Assembly (NCBI RefSeq): GCF_015711605.1
Contig: NZ_JABTEZ010000002.1
Location: forward strand, 1,612,001-1,676,000
Origin: Planomonospora sp. ID67723
GTDB lineage: Bacteria; Actinomycetota; Actinomycetes; Streptosporangiales; Streptosporangiaceae
Length of the DNA: 64,000 nucleotides
Direction of reading: 5' to 3'
Shown: positions 52,932 through 62,222 of the stretch, piece by piece
Numbering within the stretch: position 1 is the stretch's first letter
How the letters are laid out: each line of letters starts with the position of its first letter
The notes under the pieces: generated by a model
What the model was told of the DNA's origin: nothing
Databases searched by the model: none
What the model saw: only the letters and a program-made list of their open reading frames with translations
Program-made: the position numbers and the translations under genes

Positions 52932-55586
52932 ATGACCGCCGCACCGTCCGGCCTGCGGGTCGAGCACCTCGATCACCCCCTCGGCATCCGCTCGGCGACG
53001 CCACGGCTGTCGTGGCGGTTGCCCGACGGCGCGGCCGAGCAGCACGCCTACCGGGTCGTCGCCGACAACGGCTGGGACACCGGCTGGGTCGATTCGGACC
53101 AGAGCGTCCTGGTCCCGTACACCGGGCCGGGGCTCGGCTCTTCGCAGCGGGTGACCTGGCACGTCCGGGTCCGCACCGACCTGGGCGAGAGCCGGCCGTC
53201 GGATCCGGCGTGGTTCGAGACCGGCCTGCTGACCGCCGAGGACTGGCGGGCCGCATGGATCGAACCCGCCCGGATGCCGGAGGGGGCGCCCGGTACCCGC
53301 GGCGCCGCACTGCTGCGGCGGGCCTTCGTCGTCGACCGGCCCGTCGTCTCGGCCCGGTTGCACGCCACCGCACGGGGCCTGTACGAGGCCTTCCTGAACG
53401 GCGGCCGGGTCGGCGACGCCGAACTCACCCCCGGATTCACCCAGTACGACGCCCGGCTGCAGGTACAGACCTACGACGTCACCGCTCAGGTCCGGCCGGG
53501 CCGCAACGTCATCGGTGCGATCCTGTCCGACGGGTGGTTCCGCGGTCAGATCGGCATCCCGCGCCATGCCGACCAGTGGGGCGACCGTACGGCTCTGCTC
53601 GCGCAGCTGCACCTGACGCACGACGACGGCTCGCGCACGGTCGTGGGCACCGGCCCCGGTTGGCGCGGCGTGCTCGGGCACGTCACGGCCGCCGACCTCA
53701 TCGCGGGCGAGACCGTCGAATTCCCGCTGCTGCCACGCGGCTGGGACGACACCGGCTGGGACGACACCGGCTGGGACGACGTGGTGGTGCTCGCCGACGG
53801 CCACACCGGTCTGGTCGACTCCCCGGCCCCGCCGGTACGCCGGATCGAGGAACTGGTCCCGCGCTCAGTGACCAGGCTGCCCGGCGGGCGGCACGTCGTC
53901 GACCTCGGCCAGAACATCAACGGCTGGATCCGACTGACCCGGCTGGGCCCGGCAGGCACACATCTCACCCTCACCCACGCCGAGTGGACCGGCCCGGACG
54001 GGGACGTCACGACCGACCACCTCCGGCCGGCGGTGCCGTTCCTGCCCCACCCGCTGCCCGCGGGGCAGGTCGATCACGTCGTCTCGGCGGGTGCGCCCGG
54101 TGACGTGTTCGAGCCGCGCCACACCACCCACGGGTTCCGGTACGTGGGCATCGACGGGCACCCCGAAGACCTCGGCGTCGCCGACGTCCGCGGCGTCGTC
54201 GTGCACACCGACATGCGGCGCACGGGATGGTTCTCCTGCAGCGACGAGCGGGTGAACCGCCTGCACGAGGCCGCGGTGTGGAGCCTGCGGGGCAACGCCT
54301 GCGACATCCCCACCGACTGCCCGCAACGGGAGCGCGCGGGCTGGACCGGTGACTGGCAGCTCTTCGTGCCGACCGCGGCGTTCCTGTACGACGTCGCGGG
54401 CCTGTCGGTCAAGTGGCTGCGCGACGTCGCCGCGGACCAGTGGCCCGACGGCACCGTCGCCAACATCAGCCCGAACGCCCGCGCGGACGGGCCCGACGGG
54501 CCGACGGCGTTCCTCAACGGCTCCGCCGGCTGGGGCGACGCGGTCGTGATCGTCCCGTGGGAGCTGTACCGCGCGTACGGCGACACCGCCGTCCTGGCCG
54601 AACTGTGGCCGACGATGACCCGCTGGATGGACCGGGTCGAGCGCGAGGCGGCCACCCGGCGGCACCCCGACAGGGTCGCGCGCCGACCCGACCCGGCGCC
54701 GCACGAGCGGTACCTGTGGGACAGCGGCTTCCACTGGGGCGAGTGGCTCGTCCCGGGCGAGCAGATCCACGACTTCCCCGCGTTCACCGCCGCCGACAAG
54801 GGTGACGTCGCCACCGCCTACTACGCCCACAGCTCCCGGCTCATGGCGAGGATCGCCGAGCTCCTGGGCGAGGAGGATGAGGCCGTCCGGTACGCGGAGC
54901 TGAGCGAGCACGCGCGCGCCGCCTGGCAGGCCGAGTACCTCGACGCCGACGGACGGCTGACACCCGACACCCAGGCCAACCACGTGCGCGCCCTCGCCTT
55001 CGACCTCGTGCCGGCCGGTCTGCGGCCGTCCGTGGCGCGGCGGCTGGTCGAGCTGATCCGCGGAGCCGGCACCCACCTCGCCACCGGGTTCCTGGCCACC
55101 CCGTACCTGCTGCCGGTGCTCGCCGACACCGGCCACCTCGACGTCGCCTACGAACTGCTGCTCACCGACACCGAGCCGTCCTGGCTGGTGATGGTGGACC
55201 GCGGCGGCACCACGGTGTGGGAGGCGTGGAACGGGGTGGACGCCGACGGCGTACCGCACGAGTCGCTCAACCACTGTTCCAAAGGCGCGGTCGTCTCCTT
55301 CCTGCACCGGTACACCGCCGGGATCGAACCGCTCGACGACGCGCCCGCCTACCGGCGCTTCCGGATCCGGCCCCGGCCGGGCGGCGGCCTCGCCTCGGCC
55401 GAGGCCGCGCACGAATCCCCGTACGGGCGCATCGAGTCCTCCTGGGACATCGACGGTGACCGGTTCACGCTGCGGGTCGCCGTCCCCAGCGGCACCCGCG
55501 CCGAAGTCGTCCTGCCCGACGGCCGGACCCACATCGCAGGACCGGGGCGACACACCTTCGCGGCCACCCCGCCGCTTCCCCGATGA
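52932..55586 (+). CDS. Alpha-L-rhamnosidase (GH78)
   Basis: 884 residues, cytoplasmic by its lack of a signal peptide. N-terminal beta domains (LRVEHLDHPLGI, RLSWRLP), a rhamnosidase N-domain with GLYEAFLNGGRVGDAELTPG, the alpha/alpha-barrel with D462CPQRE467 and GWTGDWQ (the acidic residues of GH78), WDSGFHWGEW, and a C-terminal beta domain. It would free L-rhamnose from glycosides taken up by the cell. ATG at 52932 follows GGGAGCACG. A LacI-type operator sits upstream. Confidence 0.93.
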   Translation: MTAAPSGLRVEHLDHPLGIRSATPRLSWRLPDGAAEQHAYRVVADNGWDTGWVDSDQSVLVPYTGPGLGSSQRVTWHVRVRTDLGESRPSDPAWFETGLLTAEDWRAAWIEPARMPEGAPGTRGAALLRRAFVVDRPVVSARLHATARGLYEAFLNGGRVGDAELTPGFTQYDARLQVQTYDVTAQVRPGRNVIGAILSDGWFRGQIGIPRHADQWGDRTALLAQLHLTHDDGSRTVVGTGPGWRGVLGHVTAADLIAGETVEFPLLPRGWDDTGWDDTGWDDVVVLADGHTGLVDSPAPPVRRIEELVPRSVTRLPGGRHVVDLGQNINGWIRLTRLGPAGTHLTLTHAEWTGPDGDVTTDHLRPAVPFLPHPLPAGQVDHVVSAGAPGDVFEPRHTTHGFRYVGIDGHPEDLGVADVRGVVVHTDMRRTGWFSCSDERVNRLHEAAVWSLRGNACDIPTDCPQRERAGWTGDWQLFVPTAAFLYDVAGLSVKWLRDVAADQWPDGTVANISPNARADGPDGPTAFLNGSAGWGDAVVIVPWELYRAYGDTAVLAELWPTMTRWMDRVEREAATRRHPDRVARRPDPAPHERYLWDSGFHWGEWLVPGEQIHDFPAFTAADKGDVATAYYAHSSRLMARIAELLGEEDEAVRYAELSEHARAAWQAEYLDADGRLTPDTQANHVRALAFDLVPAGLRPSVARRLVELIRGAGTHLATGFLATPYLLPVLADTGHLDVAYELLLTDTEPSWLVMVDRGGTTVWEAWNGVDADGVPHESLNHCSKGAVVSFLHRYTAGIEPLDDAPAYRRFRIRPRPGGGLASAEAAHESPYGRIESSWDIDGDRFTLRVAVPSGTRAEVVLPDGRTHIAGPGRHTFAATPPLPR

Positions 55587-55632
55587 CCCGATCGGGCCGC
55601 CGGACCACCCGGCTCCCGTGACCTGATACGAC

Positions 55633-55655
55633 GCCCCGCCCGGCGCGGGCGGGGC
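55633..55655. terminator. Hairpin between rhamnosidase and esterase
   Basis: GCCCCGCCCG and CGGGCGGGGC with a 3-base loop. It may attenuate readthrough into the esterase gene. Confidence 0.6.
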
Positions 55656-55675
55656 ATCGACTCGAAAGGAGATCC

Positions 55676-56548
55676 GTGAAGATCGAGGAAGTCCAGCTGG
55701 AGGCTGCAGGGCACGCCTTCGGGCTGCGGTTGTACATCCCCGCTCAGCCGTCCGGAACAGTGCTGGTGTGGCTGCACGGCGGCGCGTTCATGTTCGGCGA
55801 CCTGGACATGCCGGAGGCGGACCAGGTGGCCCGCCGGCTGACCGAGCACGGAATCGGCGTGGTCTCGGTCGACTACACGCTCGCCCCGCTCGACGCGCTG
55901 GCCGCCTTGCCGCTGCCGGCCGGTTTCGAAGCACCGCCGCCACCGGTGCCGGCCTCCCAGAGGCCGCGTGCCCGCTTCCCCGTCGCCTCGCTGCAGACGG
56001 CGGCCGCCTTCGAATGGGCGTCGGCCAACGCGGCCGTCCTGGGCGGCGACCGGAACCGTGTCGGCATCGGCGGTGCCTCCGCCGGCGCGAACCTCGCCGC
56101 CTCCGCGGCCATGCGGTTGCGCGACCGCGCCGGCGTCCGGCCCGGCTTCGTCCTGCTCGCCTATCCGGTTCTGCACCACACTGTGCCCCCGGTCGACGAC
56201 GAGCTGACGGCGATGCTCGCGCCGCTGCCCCCGATGCTGGCCTTCCCGCCGGAGGTGATGCGGGCCGTCAACCACAACTACGCCGGAGACGCTCTCGACG
56301 ACCCGTACGTCTATCCCGCCGGCCACGACCTGCGGGGTCTGCCACCGGTTCTGATCGTCAACGCGGAGACGGACCGGCTACGCAAGTCCGGCGAGGCCTT
56401 CGCCGCCGAGCTGGCGCTCGCCGGTGTCGACGTGACCGTCCTGCGCGAGCGCGGTACCGGGCACGGCTACCTGGACAGGACCGACGACCCGGCGGCGCGG
56501 CGTACGATCAACCGGTTCACCGCCTGGCTGGACGTCCTGCCCGCCTGA
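55676..56548 (+). CDS. Alpha/beta-hydrolase, esterase/lipase family
   Basis: 290 residues of the hormone-sensitive-lipase group: WLHGGAFMFGDLDM oxyanion motif (HGGAF), nucleophile GIGGASAGANLAASAA (GxSxG), later NAETDRLRKSGE with the Asp and RGTGHGYLDR with the His. GTG at 55676 has AAAGGAG 6 bases upstream. Between rhamnosidase and LacI genes, so it may deacylate rhamnosides. Confidence 0.88.
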   Translation: MKIEEVQLEAAGHAFGLRLYIPAQPSGTVLVWLHGGAFMFGDLDMPEADQVARRLTEHGIGVVSVDYTLAPLDALAALPLPAGFEAPPPPVPASQRPRARFPVASLQTAAAFEWASANAAVLGGDRNRVGIGGASAGANLAASAAMRLRDRAGVRPGFVLLAYPVLHHTVPPVDDELTAMLAPLPPMLAFPPEVMRAVNHNYAGDALDDPYVYPAGHDLRGLPPVLIVNAETDRLRKSGEAFAAELALAGVDVTVLRERGTGHGYLDRTDDPAARRTINRFTAWLDVLPA

Positions 56549-56553
56549 TCGGG

Positions 56554-56573
56554 CCGCCGGGACGTCCCGGCGG
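56554..56573. terminator. Perfect palindrome between convergent genes
   Basis: CCGCCGGGAC followed by its complement, with no loop, between the esterase and the convergent LacI gene. Confidence 0.6.
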
Positions 56574-56618
56574 GGGAGACCGCCGCCGCCTCGCCGGGAG
56601 GCGGGGGAAGGGAGCCGT

Positions 56619-57710
56619 TCACCCCGCGTGGGACCGGATCGTGCCGGTGGAGGCGCGGGCGACCAGGACCGGTGCGAAGGCTGCCTCCTCGTGGCGGTGC
56701 CCGGGATCGGCGGCTTCGTCGAGCACCAGCCGCGCGGCCGTCCGGCCCAGCTCGCGCCGGGGCTGGCGCACCGAGGTGAGCGGGACGGCGGCGGCCGCGG
56801 CGAAGTCGATGTCGTCGTAGCCGATGATGGCCAGGTCGTCGGGGACGCGCAGGCCCACGCTGACGGCGTGCTGCAGCAGGCCCAGCGCGAGCAGGTCGTT
56901 GGCGCAGAAAGCAGCCGTGGGCCGCCGCCGCGACGGCAGGCCGGCGAGCCGTTCGCCGGCGGCCCGGCCCTCGCCGACGGTGAGCGCCTCGGTGGGCAGG
57001 TGGATCAGGTCCTCGGCGAGGCGGCCGTACTCGGCCCAGATCTCGCGGGCGCCGCGCAGGCGGTCGCGTACCTGGCCGATCGAGTCCGGGCCGCCGACGA
57101 AGGCGATTCGCCGGTGGCCCCGGTCCACCAGGTGTTCGGCGGCGATGCGGCCGCCCGAGACGTCGTCCACGGTGACCGAGCACCGGTCACCGGCCCGGTT
57201 CGACCGGCCCACCATGACCAGCGGGATGCCGCGGCGGCTGATCTCGGCCAGGTGGGGGGCGTCCGGGTCCACCGGAGTGAGCAGGATGCCCTGCACCCGC
57301 TGCTGGACCAGGAGGTCGAGGTGCCTGGCCTCCCGGTCGGCGCGGCCGTCGCTGTTGCAGACGAACAGCGACAGGCCGGCGGCCTCGGCCGCCGGTTCGA
57401 TCCCGGCGGCGACGTCGTGGAAGAACGGGTTGCCGCCGTCGAGCATGACGTACGCCAGCGCCCGACTCCTGCCCGCGCGCAGTTGCCGGGCCGACTCGTT
57501 GCGCACGAAGCCCAGCTCGGACATGGCCCGCTCGACCCGCTGCCGGGTGGCGGCGCTGACCGTTGACGGCCGGTTGAGGACGTTGGAGACCGTCCCGAGG
57601 GAGACGCCCGCGGCTGCGGCCACATCTTTGACCGACGGGTCTTTGGCCGACGGAGCCCGGCTGTCGCGCATCTGCTGTGTCACCCCGGCCCTTCTGCCGT
57701 GAAACGTCAT
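56619..57710 (-). CDS. LacI-family regulator
   Basis: 363 residues. HTH KDVAAAAGVSLGTVSNVLNR with the hinge helix SARQLRAGRSRALAYV, then the periplasmic-binding-like sensor (NPFFHDVAAGIEPAAEAAGL, VGRSNRAGDRCSVTVDDVSG, CANDLLALGLLQHAV). The frame starts at 57710 within a TGAAACGT half-site; the internal ATG at 57671 would give a more typical N-terminus. It converges on the esterase and probably controls the rhamnosidase through the operators at 52858 and 57819. Confidence 0.9.
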   Translation of the reverse strand: MTFHGRRAGVTQQMRDSRAPSAKDPSVKDVAAAAGVSLGTVSNVLNRPSTVSAATRQRVERAMSELGFVRNESARQLRAGRSRALAYVMLDGGNPFFHDVAAGIEPAAEAAGLSLFVCNSDGRADREARHLDLLVQQRVQGILLTPVDPDAPHLAEISRRGIPLVMVGRSNRAGDRCSVTVDDVSGGRIAAEHLVDRGHRRIAFVGGPDSIGQVRDRLRGAREIWAEYGRLAEDLIHLPTEALTVGEGRAAGERLAGLPSRRRPTAAFCANDLLALGLLQHAVSVGLRVPDDLAIIGYDDIDFAAAAAVPLTSVRQPRRELGRTAARLVLDEAADPGHRHEEAAFAPVLVARASTGTIRSHAG

Positions 57711-57818
57711 ACCGGATTCTAGGGAGACCCCGGTCGCCGCATCCGCCCGGGCGCGACCGTGTGGGACCCCTGCCGGCTCGGCCGCGTCATGAGCCCTGTC
57801 TTACGGTGACATCCCGCC

Positions 57819-57832
57819 ATGAAACGTTTCAT
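57819..57832. promoter_or_regulatory. LacI operator
   Basis: ATGAAACGTTTCAT, a perfect 14-bp palindrome with the CG centre typical of LacI/GalR sites, in the LacI gene's upstream region. A half-site (GTGAAACGTCAT) lies at 57699-57710. Confidence 0.75.
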
Positions 57833-57946
57833 TATCAAGTGATCCTTGATTCGCTTTCGGAGGCCGCGGTATCCGGAGGCTGCGGTATTCCCGGGACGCG
57901 GGTTGACCTCGGCGAGGGACTCGTTGACGCCGGCAACGAACACGAC

Positions 57947-58573
57947 TCAACCGCCGATGTGTGACGGTGCGGGGGCGAGCGTGTCCCAGGCGGCCATCGC
58001 GCAGGTGATGACCTCTTCCAGCTCGGCACGGGTGGCGCCGTCGCGGGCTTGCACGGACAGGCCCTGCACCACGGTGGTGTAGTAGCGGGCGAGGGCGTCC
58101 AGGCCGGCGGGCGGCGCGGTGAGGTCGCCGTCGGTGACGCCGCGGGCGAGCCGGTCTTTGATGGTGGTGAGCTGGTCGTGCCGGAGGCCGGCCAGGAACT
58201 CCCGGATCGCGTGGTTTTCCACGGCGCCGGTCGGTGCGGCCAGGATGAGCATGCAGTAGTGCGGGGCGTCGGGGCGGGTGATCTCATCGGCGGTGGCGCG
58301 CAGCATGGCGTGGATCGCGGCGCGGGCGGTCGGTTGTTCGCGCAGCGCGCGCCTGGGCGGCTCGCCTGAGGTCGTGCCGTAGAGTGCCATGACCTTGCGG
58401 AACAGGTTCTCCTTGCTGCCGAAGCAGGTGTAGATGCTGGCCGAGGCGATGCCTGTGGCCTGGGCCAGGTCGTTGAGCGAGGTGCCCTCGTAGCCCCGTT
58501 CCCAGAACAGGTCCAGCGCCTGGCGCAGGGCGGTGTCCGGGTCGAATGTGCGCGGCCTGCCGCGAGTAGCCAT
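57947..58573 (-). CDS. TetR-family regulator
   Basis: 208 residues. HTH: RGRPRTFDPDTALRQALDLF, TSLNDLAQATGIASASIYTC, FGSKENLF. The C-terminal ligand domain resembles the TetR_C group found with oxidoreductases. ATG at 58573 (MATRGRPRTFD) is the usual start; 58591 is also in frame. Divergent from a quinone-oxidoreductase gene with a repeated TTTGTCGTTCGAT in between. Confidence 0.9.
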   Translation of the reverse strand: MATRGRPRTFDPDTALRQALDLFWERGYEGTSLNDLAQATGIASASIYTCFGSKENLFRKVMALYGTTSGEPPRRALREQPTARAAIHAMLRATADEITRPDAPHYCMLILAAPTGAVENHAIREFLAGLRHDQLTTIKDRLARGVTDGDLTAPPAGLDALARYYTTVVQGLSVQARDGATRAELEEVITCAMAAWDTLAPAPSHIGG

Positions 58574-58594
58574 CGGGATGCGTCTCCACATTTG

Positions 58595-58663
58595 TTTGTC
58601 GTTCGATCAAGTTTACCTTGACCTGCGCTGAGTGACCATGCCACGGTTTATTTGTCGTTCGAT
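58595..58663. promoter_or_regulatory. Two TetR sites (direct repeat)
   Basis: TTTGTCGTTCGAT occurs at 58595-58607 and 58651-58663. The second is embedded in GTTTAT...ATAAAC inverted arms. They flank the divergent promoters, so one dimer per gene is plausible. Confidence 0.65.
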
Positions 58664-58683
58664 AAACAAAGGAGGCCATCGTC

Positions 58684-59682
58684 ATGAGCATTCCCGCGAC
58701 CATGCGCGCCCTGCAGCAGACGTCCCTGAACGGTCCGCAGGATCTGCGCCTGATCACTGACGCGCCGGTACCGGGCCCGGGCCCGGGCGAGGTCCTGATC
58801 CGGGTTACCGCCGCCGGTGTCAACTTCGTCGACATCTCGCAGGCCCGCGGCACGTTCGCAGGCGGCCCGCAGCCGCCGTATCTGGCCGGCGTCGAGGGCG
58901 CCGGTGAAGTCATCGCGGTTGGTGAGGAGGTGACTGATCTGGGGCTCGGCGCCCACGTCATCGGCGTCGGTATCGCAGGCGGCGCCTTCGCCGAGTACAT
59001 GGTGCTGCCCGCGGCCGGGGCAGTGCCGGTGCCGGCGGGCTGGGCCGACGAGCAGGCACTGGGCCTGGTCGTGAACTGGCCGACCGCGCTGGCGGCGCTC
59101 AAGCCGCTGGGCGGCCTCTCCGCAGGGCAGACCGTACTGATCCACGCCGCGGCCGGCGGGACCGGCCAAGCCGCGGTGAAGATGGCCAAGCACTACGGCG
59201 CGACGGTGATCGCCGCGGCCTCGCCAGGCAAGCACGAGGTGGTACGGGCGCTGGGCGCCGACCACGTCATCGACTCCCACGGCGCCGACCTCACCGCCGA
59301 GGTCCTGCGGCTGACCGACGGCGCGGGCGCCGACCTGGTGCTGGAATCGATCGGCGGCGCCACCCTCGCCACCAGCCTTGCCGCGACCAAGCGGGTCACC
59401 GGCCGGGTCGTCGTCTATGGCACGGCCGGCGGCCAAGCCGCGATCACCAACTGGGAACTGGTCTACAAGCACCAGATCCACGTCATCGGCCTGAACATCG
59501 GCATCCTGATCCAGGCTGCACCGCAGATCTTCGGCGAGGTCATGGGCGAGATGTTCGGGCTCCTCGCAGCCGGGGTGCTCGGCCCCGGCCAGCCCACCGT
59601 CTATGGACTGGCCGAGGGGCCGGAAGCACTCGCGGAACTGGAAGCACGGGCCACGGTGGGCAAGCTGGCACTGCTGCCCTGA
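58684..59682 (+). CDS. Zinc-free MDR / quinone oxidoreductase
   Basis: 332 residues, medium-chain dehydrogenase of the QOR type. GroES-like N-domain with AGVNFVDISQARGTF and GVEGAGEVIAVGEEV; Rossmann motif LIHAAAGGTGQAAVKMAKHY (AAAGGTG); no zinc-binding cysteines. It would use NADPH to reduce quinones or activated alkenes. ATG at 58684 follows AAAGGAGGCC. Divergent from its presumed TetR repressor. Confidence 0.92.
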   Translation: MSIPATMRALQQTSLNGPQDLRLITDAPVPGPGPGEVLIRVTAAGVNFVDISQARGTFAGGPQPPYLAGVEGAGEVIAVGEEVTDLGLGAHVIGVGIAGGAFAEYMVLPAAGAVPVPAGWADEQALGLVVNWPTALAALKPLGGLSAGQTVLIHAAAGGTGQAAVKMAKHYGATVIAAASPGKHEVVRALGADHVIDSHGADLTAEVLRLTDGAGADLVLESIGGATLATSLAATKRVTGRVVVYGTAGGQAAITNWELVYKHQIHVIGLNIGILIQAAPQIFGEVMGEMFGLLAAGVLGPGQPTVYGLAEGPEALAELEARATVGKLALLP

Positions 59683-59748
59683 GCGGACCGCGAGGCCAGG
59701 CGGCGGGGTCCCCTCTGCTTCTCCGAGGGCCACGCCGCTTTGCCCAGG

Positions 59749-59872
59749 ATGGAAGGCTGGCGCTCGCGGAGACCGTCGGCTTCCTCGGGCGCATCGACGC
59801 TGATAGAGGCAGCGCAGATCTGGTCTGGTCCATGCGGAGAATCCGAACCTGCGCACTCCAGGAGCGGCCAGG
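59749..59872 (+). repeat. Dispersed ~125-bp repeat (copy 2 of 2)
   Basis: Matches 11442-11568 in the same orientation. It lies in the gap 59683-60225, where no gene with normal codon use was found; the rest of that gap looks like decayed sequence. Confidence 0.6.
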
Positions 59873-60225
59873 ACGTCGTGCATCCGCACCAGGAGAGAGG
59901 GCGGGCTGGTGCAGCGGAACTGACCGGTGTCGAGTGGAAGAGCATGCCGTCCAGCGCTCGCAGAAGGCGCTGAGCAGCGCGGTTAAGCCCGAACCCTTGC
60001 GGCGGACAGTGAAGACCTCCACCGGGAGATCGATAGCGACCGGCAGGCCGTGGAGGCTGGGACGGCGCCGAGGGAAACCCGCCGCCGGTCTGGGAACGCG
60101 GAACTGTCGCCTTTGGGGTTCCAGCGGGAGGTGAGGTCCGAAGGAGGCGGGTGCGGCCGGCCGGATTCTGCGGCCGGCAGTGTTCGCGTGCATGCGCCGG
60201 TTGCCCTGGAGAGATCCATCCCCTT

Positions 60226-60249
60226 ATCTTGGACTAGTCGTTCCAAGAT
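60226..60249. promoter_or_regulatory. TetR operator
   Basis: ATCTTGGA and TCCAAGAT, perfect 8-bp arms separated by 8 bases, directly upstream of the TetR-CMD pair at 60262. Confidence 0.75.
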
Positions 60250-60261
60250 GGGAGTTCGGAG

Positions 60262-60870
60262 ATGCCGGACGTCAAGCATTTCGACCCCGACCTCGTGCTG
60301 GAGCAGGTCGTGCGCCTGTTTTGGGAGCGCGGGGCCGATGTCACCGGGATCGCCCAGGTGGTGGAGGCGACCGGGCTGAGCCGCTCCAGCCTGTATGCGA
60401 CCTTCGGCGGCAAGGAACAGCTGCAAGCCGCCGCGCTGCGCCGCTACCTGCAGCGGCGGTCCCGCCCGGTGCTGGAGGCCCTGGCCGCCGACGAGAGCGG
60501 CCTGCCCGCCGTCGCCGCCTTCTTCGAGCGGCTGGTGGCGGCGCGCTGCACGGGCGAGCACGCCCGCTGGGGCTGCCTGGTCACCAACACCCACACCAGC
60601 GCCGCCCGCGAGGTCGCCGAGATCCGGCAGGTCCTGGACGCCCACCACGCCGCCTTGTGCGCGGCGATGCACGCCGCACTGCAGGCGGCACGAGAGCGCG
60701 GTCAGCTGCGGCCCGCAATGGACTTGGAGGCGGGCGCGCAGACGTTGGCGCTGCTGGCCTACGGGGTCAACCTGCGCTCGCGGGCCGGAGCCGAGGCGGC
60801 CGAGCTGACGGCGGGCGTGCGTGCCGTCCTGGACGGCTTTTCCGATCCCACCACGACCGAGGAGAGATAG
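60262..60870 (+). CDS. TetR-family regulator
   Basis: 202 residues. HTH DPDLVLEQVVRLFWERGADV, TGIAQVVEATGLSRSSLYAT, FGGKEQL; the C-terminal half belongs to the TetR_C group that often has Cys residues (AARCTGEHARWGCLVTNT), possibly redox-sensing. It shares its last bases with the next gene's GTG (TAG/GTG overlap), so the pair is co-translated. The palindrome at 60226 is its likely operator. Confidence 0.9.
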   Translation: MPDVKHFDPDLVLEQVVRLFWERGADVTGIAQVVEATGLSRSSLYATFGGKEQLQAAALRRYLQRRSRPVLEALAADESGLPAVAAFFERLVAARCTGEHARWGCLVTNTHTSAAREVAEIRQVLDAHHAALCAAMHAALQAARERGQLRPAMDLEAGAQTLALLAYGVNLRSRAGAEAAELTAGVRAVLDGFSDPTTTEER

Positions 60871-61433
60871 TGATCGATTTTCGCGTGTACGACGAGAGCG
60901 ACGCCCCCCAAGCGGCCCGCCCGGTGCTGGAGGCGGCCAAGAAGCGGATGGGGTTCGTGACCACGCTGAACGGGGTGATGGCCGAATCACCGGAGCTGCT
61001 GGCCGGCTACAACGCGCTGGCCGAGCAGTTCGCCAAGTCCTCGCTGCCCGGACCGGCCAAGCACGTGGTGCAGATCACCGCCAGCGTGGAGAACGGCTGC
61101 GCGTACTGCGTGGCCGCGCACTCCACCCTCGCCCTGCGCTCCCGCGTCCCGGCCGAGGTGGTCGAGGGCCTGCGGGCCGGTGCACCGCTTGCCGACGCCG
61201 CGCTGGAGGCGGTGCGGTGGCTCACCCGGGCGATGGTCGCCCAGCGCGGCTGGGTCGACGACGCGCAGATCGAGGCGTTCCTGGCCGCCGGCCACACCCG
61301 CCGCCACGTGCTGGACGTCGTGCTCGGCGTCGGGATGAAGACGTTGTCGAACTACACCAACCACCTCGCCCACACCCCTCTGGACCCGGCCTGGCAGGGC
61401 CAGGAGTGGAGCCGCGAGCCCGCCGGCGCCTGA
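60870..61433 (+). CDS. CMD/AhpD-family alkylhydroperoxidase-like protein
   Basis: 187 residues. SVENGCAYCVAAHSTLALRS contains the AhpD-type E-N-G-C-x-x-C-x-x-x-H motif, so this member may reduce peroxides. DESDAPQAARPVLEAAKKRM and HVLDVVLGVGMKTLSNYTNH match the uncharacterised peroxidase-related group. GTG start overlaps the TetR stop. The mirrored gene at 61555 has the same CxxC. Confidence 0.88.
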   Translation: MIDFRVYDESDAPQAARPVLEAAKKRMGFVTTLNGVMAESPELLAGYNALAEQFAKSSLPGPAKHVVQITASVENGCAYCVAAHSTLALRSRVPAEVVEGLRAGAPLADAALEAVRWLTRAMVAQRGWVDDAQIEAFLAAGHTRRHVLDVVLGVGMKTLSNYTNHLAHTPLDPAWQGQEWSREPAGA

Positions 61434-61497
61434 ATCCCCGGTGACGGCCTGACGGCGGGGGCGGGCGGAGAGGTTGTGCGTCTGGCAGTTGTGATCA

Positions 61498-61540
61498 GCG
61501 GGAGGGGTGCGCACCGCGTTTCGGTGCGCACCCCTCCCGC
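61498..61540. terminator. Bidirectional 19-bp hairpin terminator
   Basis: Perfect 19-bp arms starting GCGGGAGGGGTGCGC with a 5-base loop, midway between the two convergent CMD genes. Confidence 0.9.
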
Positions 61541-61554
61541 GCTGTCTTCCGACC

Positions 61555-62109
61555 TCAGGCGGGGGTGTGGGCGAAGGGGGTGACCCGCGGCCACTCGACG
61601 TCGACCTCGAGGGCTTCGTTGACGTAGTTGGTGAAGATGTTGCGGGCGACGTTGGCGATCACCTCGACGATCTCCTCGTCGCTCAGTCCGGCTTGGCGGG
61701 CGGCGTCGAACACCTCCTTCTCCACTGGGCCGCGGTTGCGGGTGATGGCCAGCGCCAGGCTCAGCGCGGCCTGGTCCTTCGGTTCGGCGCTGCGGCCGTG
61801 GCGGGCCGCCTCGATCTCCGCCTGCGGCAGCTTGACGACGTTGCGGGCGACCATGGTGTGGGCCGACAGGCAGTAGCTGCAGCCGTTGGCCTCGGCGATG
61901 GCCAGCGCGAGGCGTTCCTGCAGGGCGGGCGGCAGCGTGCCCTGCTTCAAGGCGCCGAACAGGCCGAGGAAGCCTTTGAGCGCGGCGGGGCTGTTGGCCA
62001 GCGCCCTGGCCATGTTGGGGGTCAGGCCCATGGTCTGCTGGGTGGCGGCGAGCTGCTCGGCGGCGGCGCCGGTGGCGGTGGCCGGGTCGATGAGGGGCAC
62101 ACGGGACAT
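61555..62109 (-). CDS. CMD/AhpD-family alkylhydroperoxidase-like protein
   Basis: 184 residues. Core AEANGCSYCLSAHTMVARNV (CxxC-x3-H) as in AhpD, and EIVEVIANVARNIFTNYVNE. Not a recent copy of the gene at 60870, but the same subfamily. ATG at 62109 follows AAGGAG 8 bases upstream; the frame extends to 62124. Divergent from a TetR gene with a shared CAGAACG.TCGGTTCGAT element repeated in between. Confidence 0.9.
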   Translation of the reverse strand: MSRVPLIDPATATGAAAEQLAATQQTMGLTPNMARALANSPAALKGFLGLFGALKQGTLPPALQERLALAIAEANGCSYCLSAHTMVARNVVKLPQAEIEAARHGRSAEPKDQAALSLALAITRNRGPVEKEVFDAARQAGLSDEEIVEVIANVARNIFTNYVNEALEVDVEWPRVTPFAHTPA

Positions 62110-62135
62110 GGCAGACTCCTTCAATTCCGATCGAA

Positions 62136-62213
62136 CAGAACGATCGGTTCGATTCGAGAGGTGACGCTAGAGACGCGCCACCTGATTTGTCAATACAGAA
62201 CGTTCGGTTCGAT
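62136..62213. promoter_or_regulatory. Duplicated TetR operator
   Basis: CAGAACGATCGGTTCGAT (62136-62153) and CAGAACGTTCGGTTCGAT (62196-62213) differ by one base. Each has GAAC..GTTC symmetry and they lie before the CMD gene and the TetR gene, respectively. Confidence 0.75.
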
Positions 62214-62222
62214 ACTGGCGGG

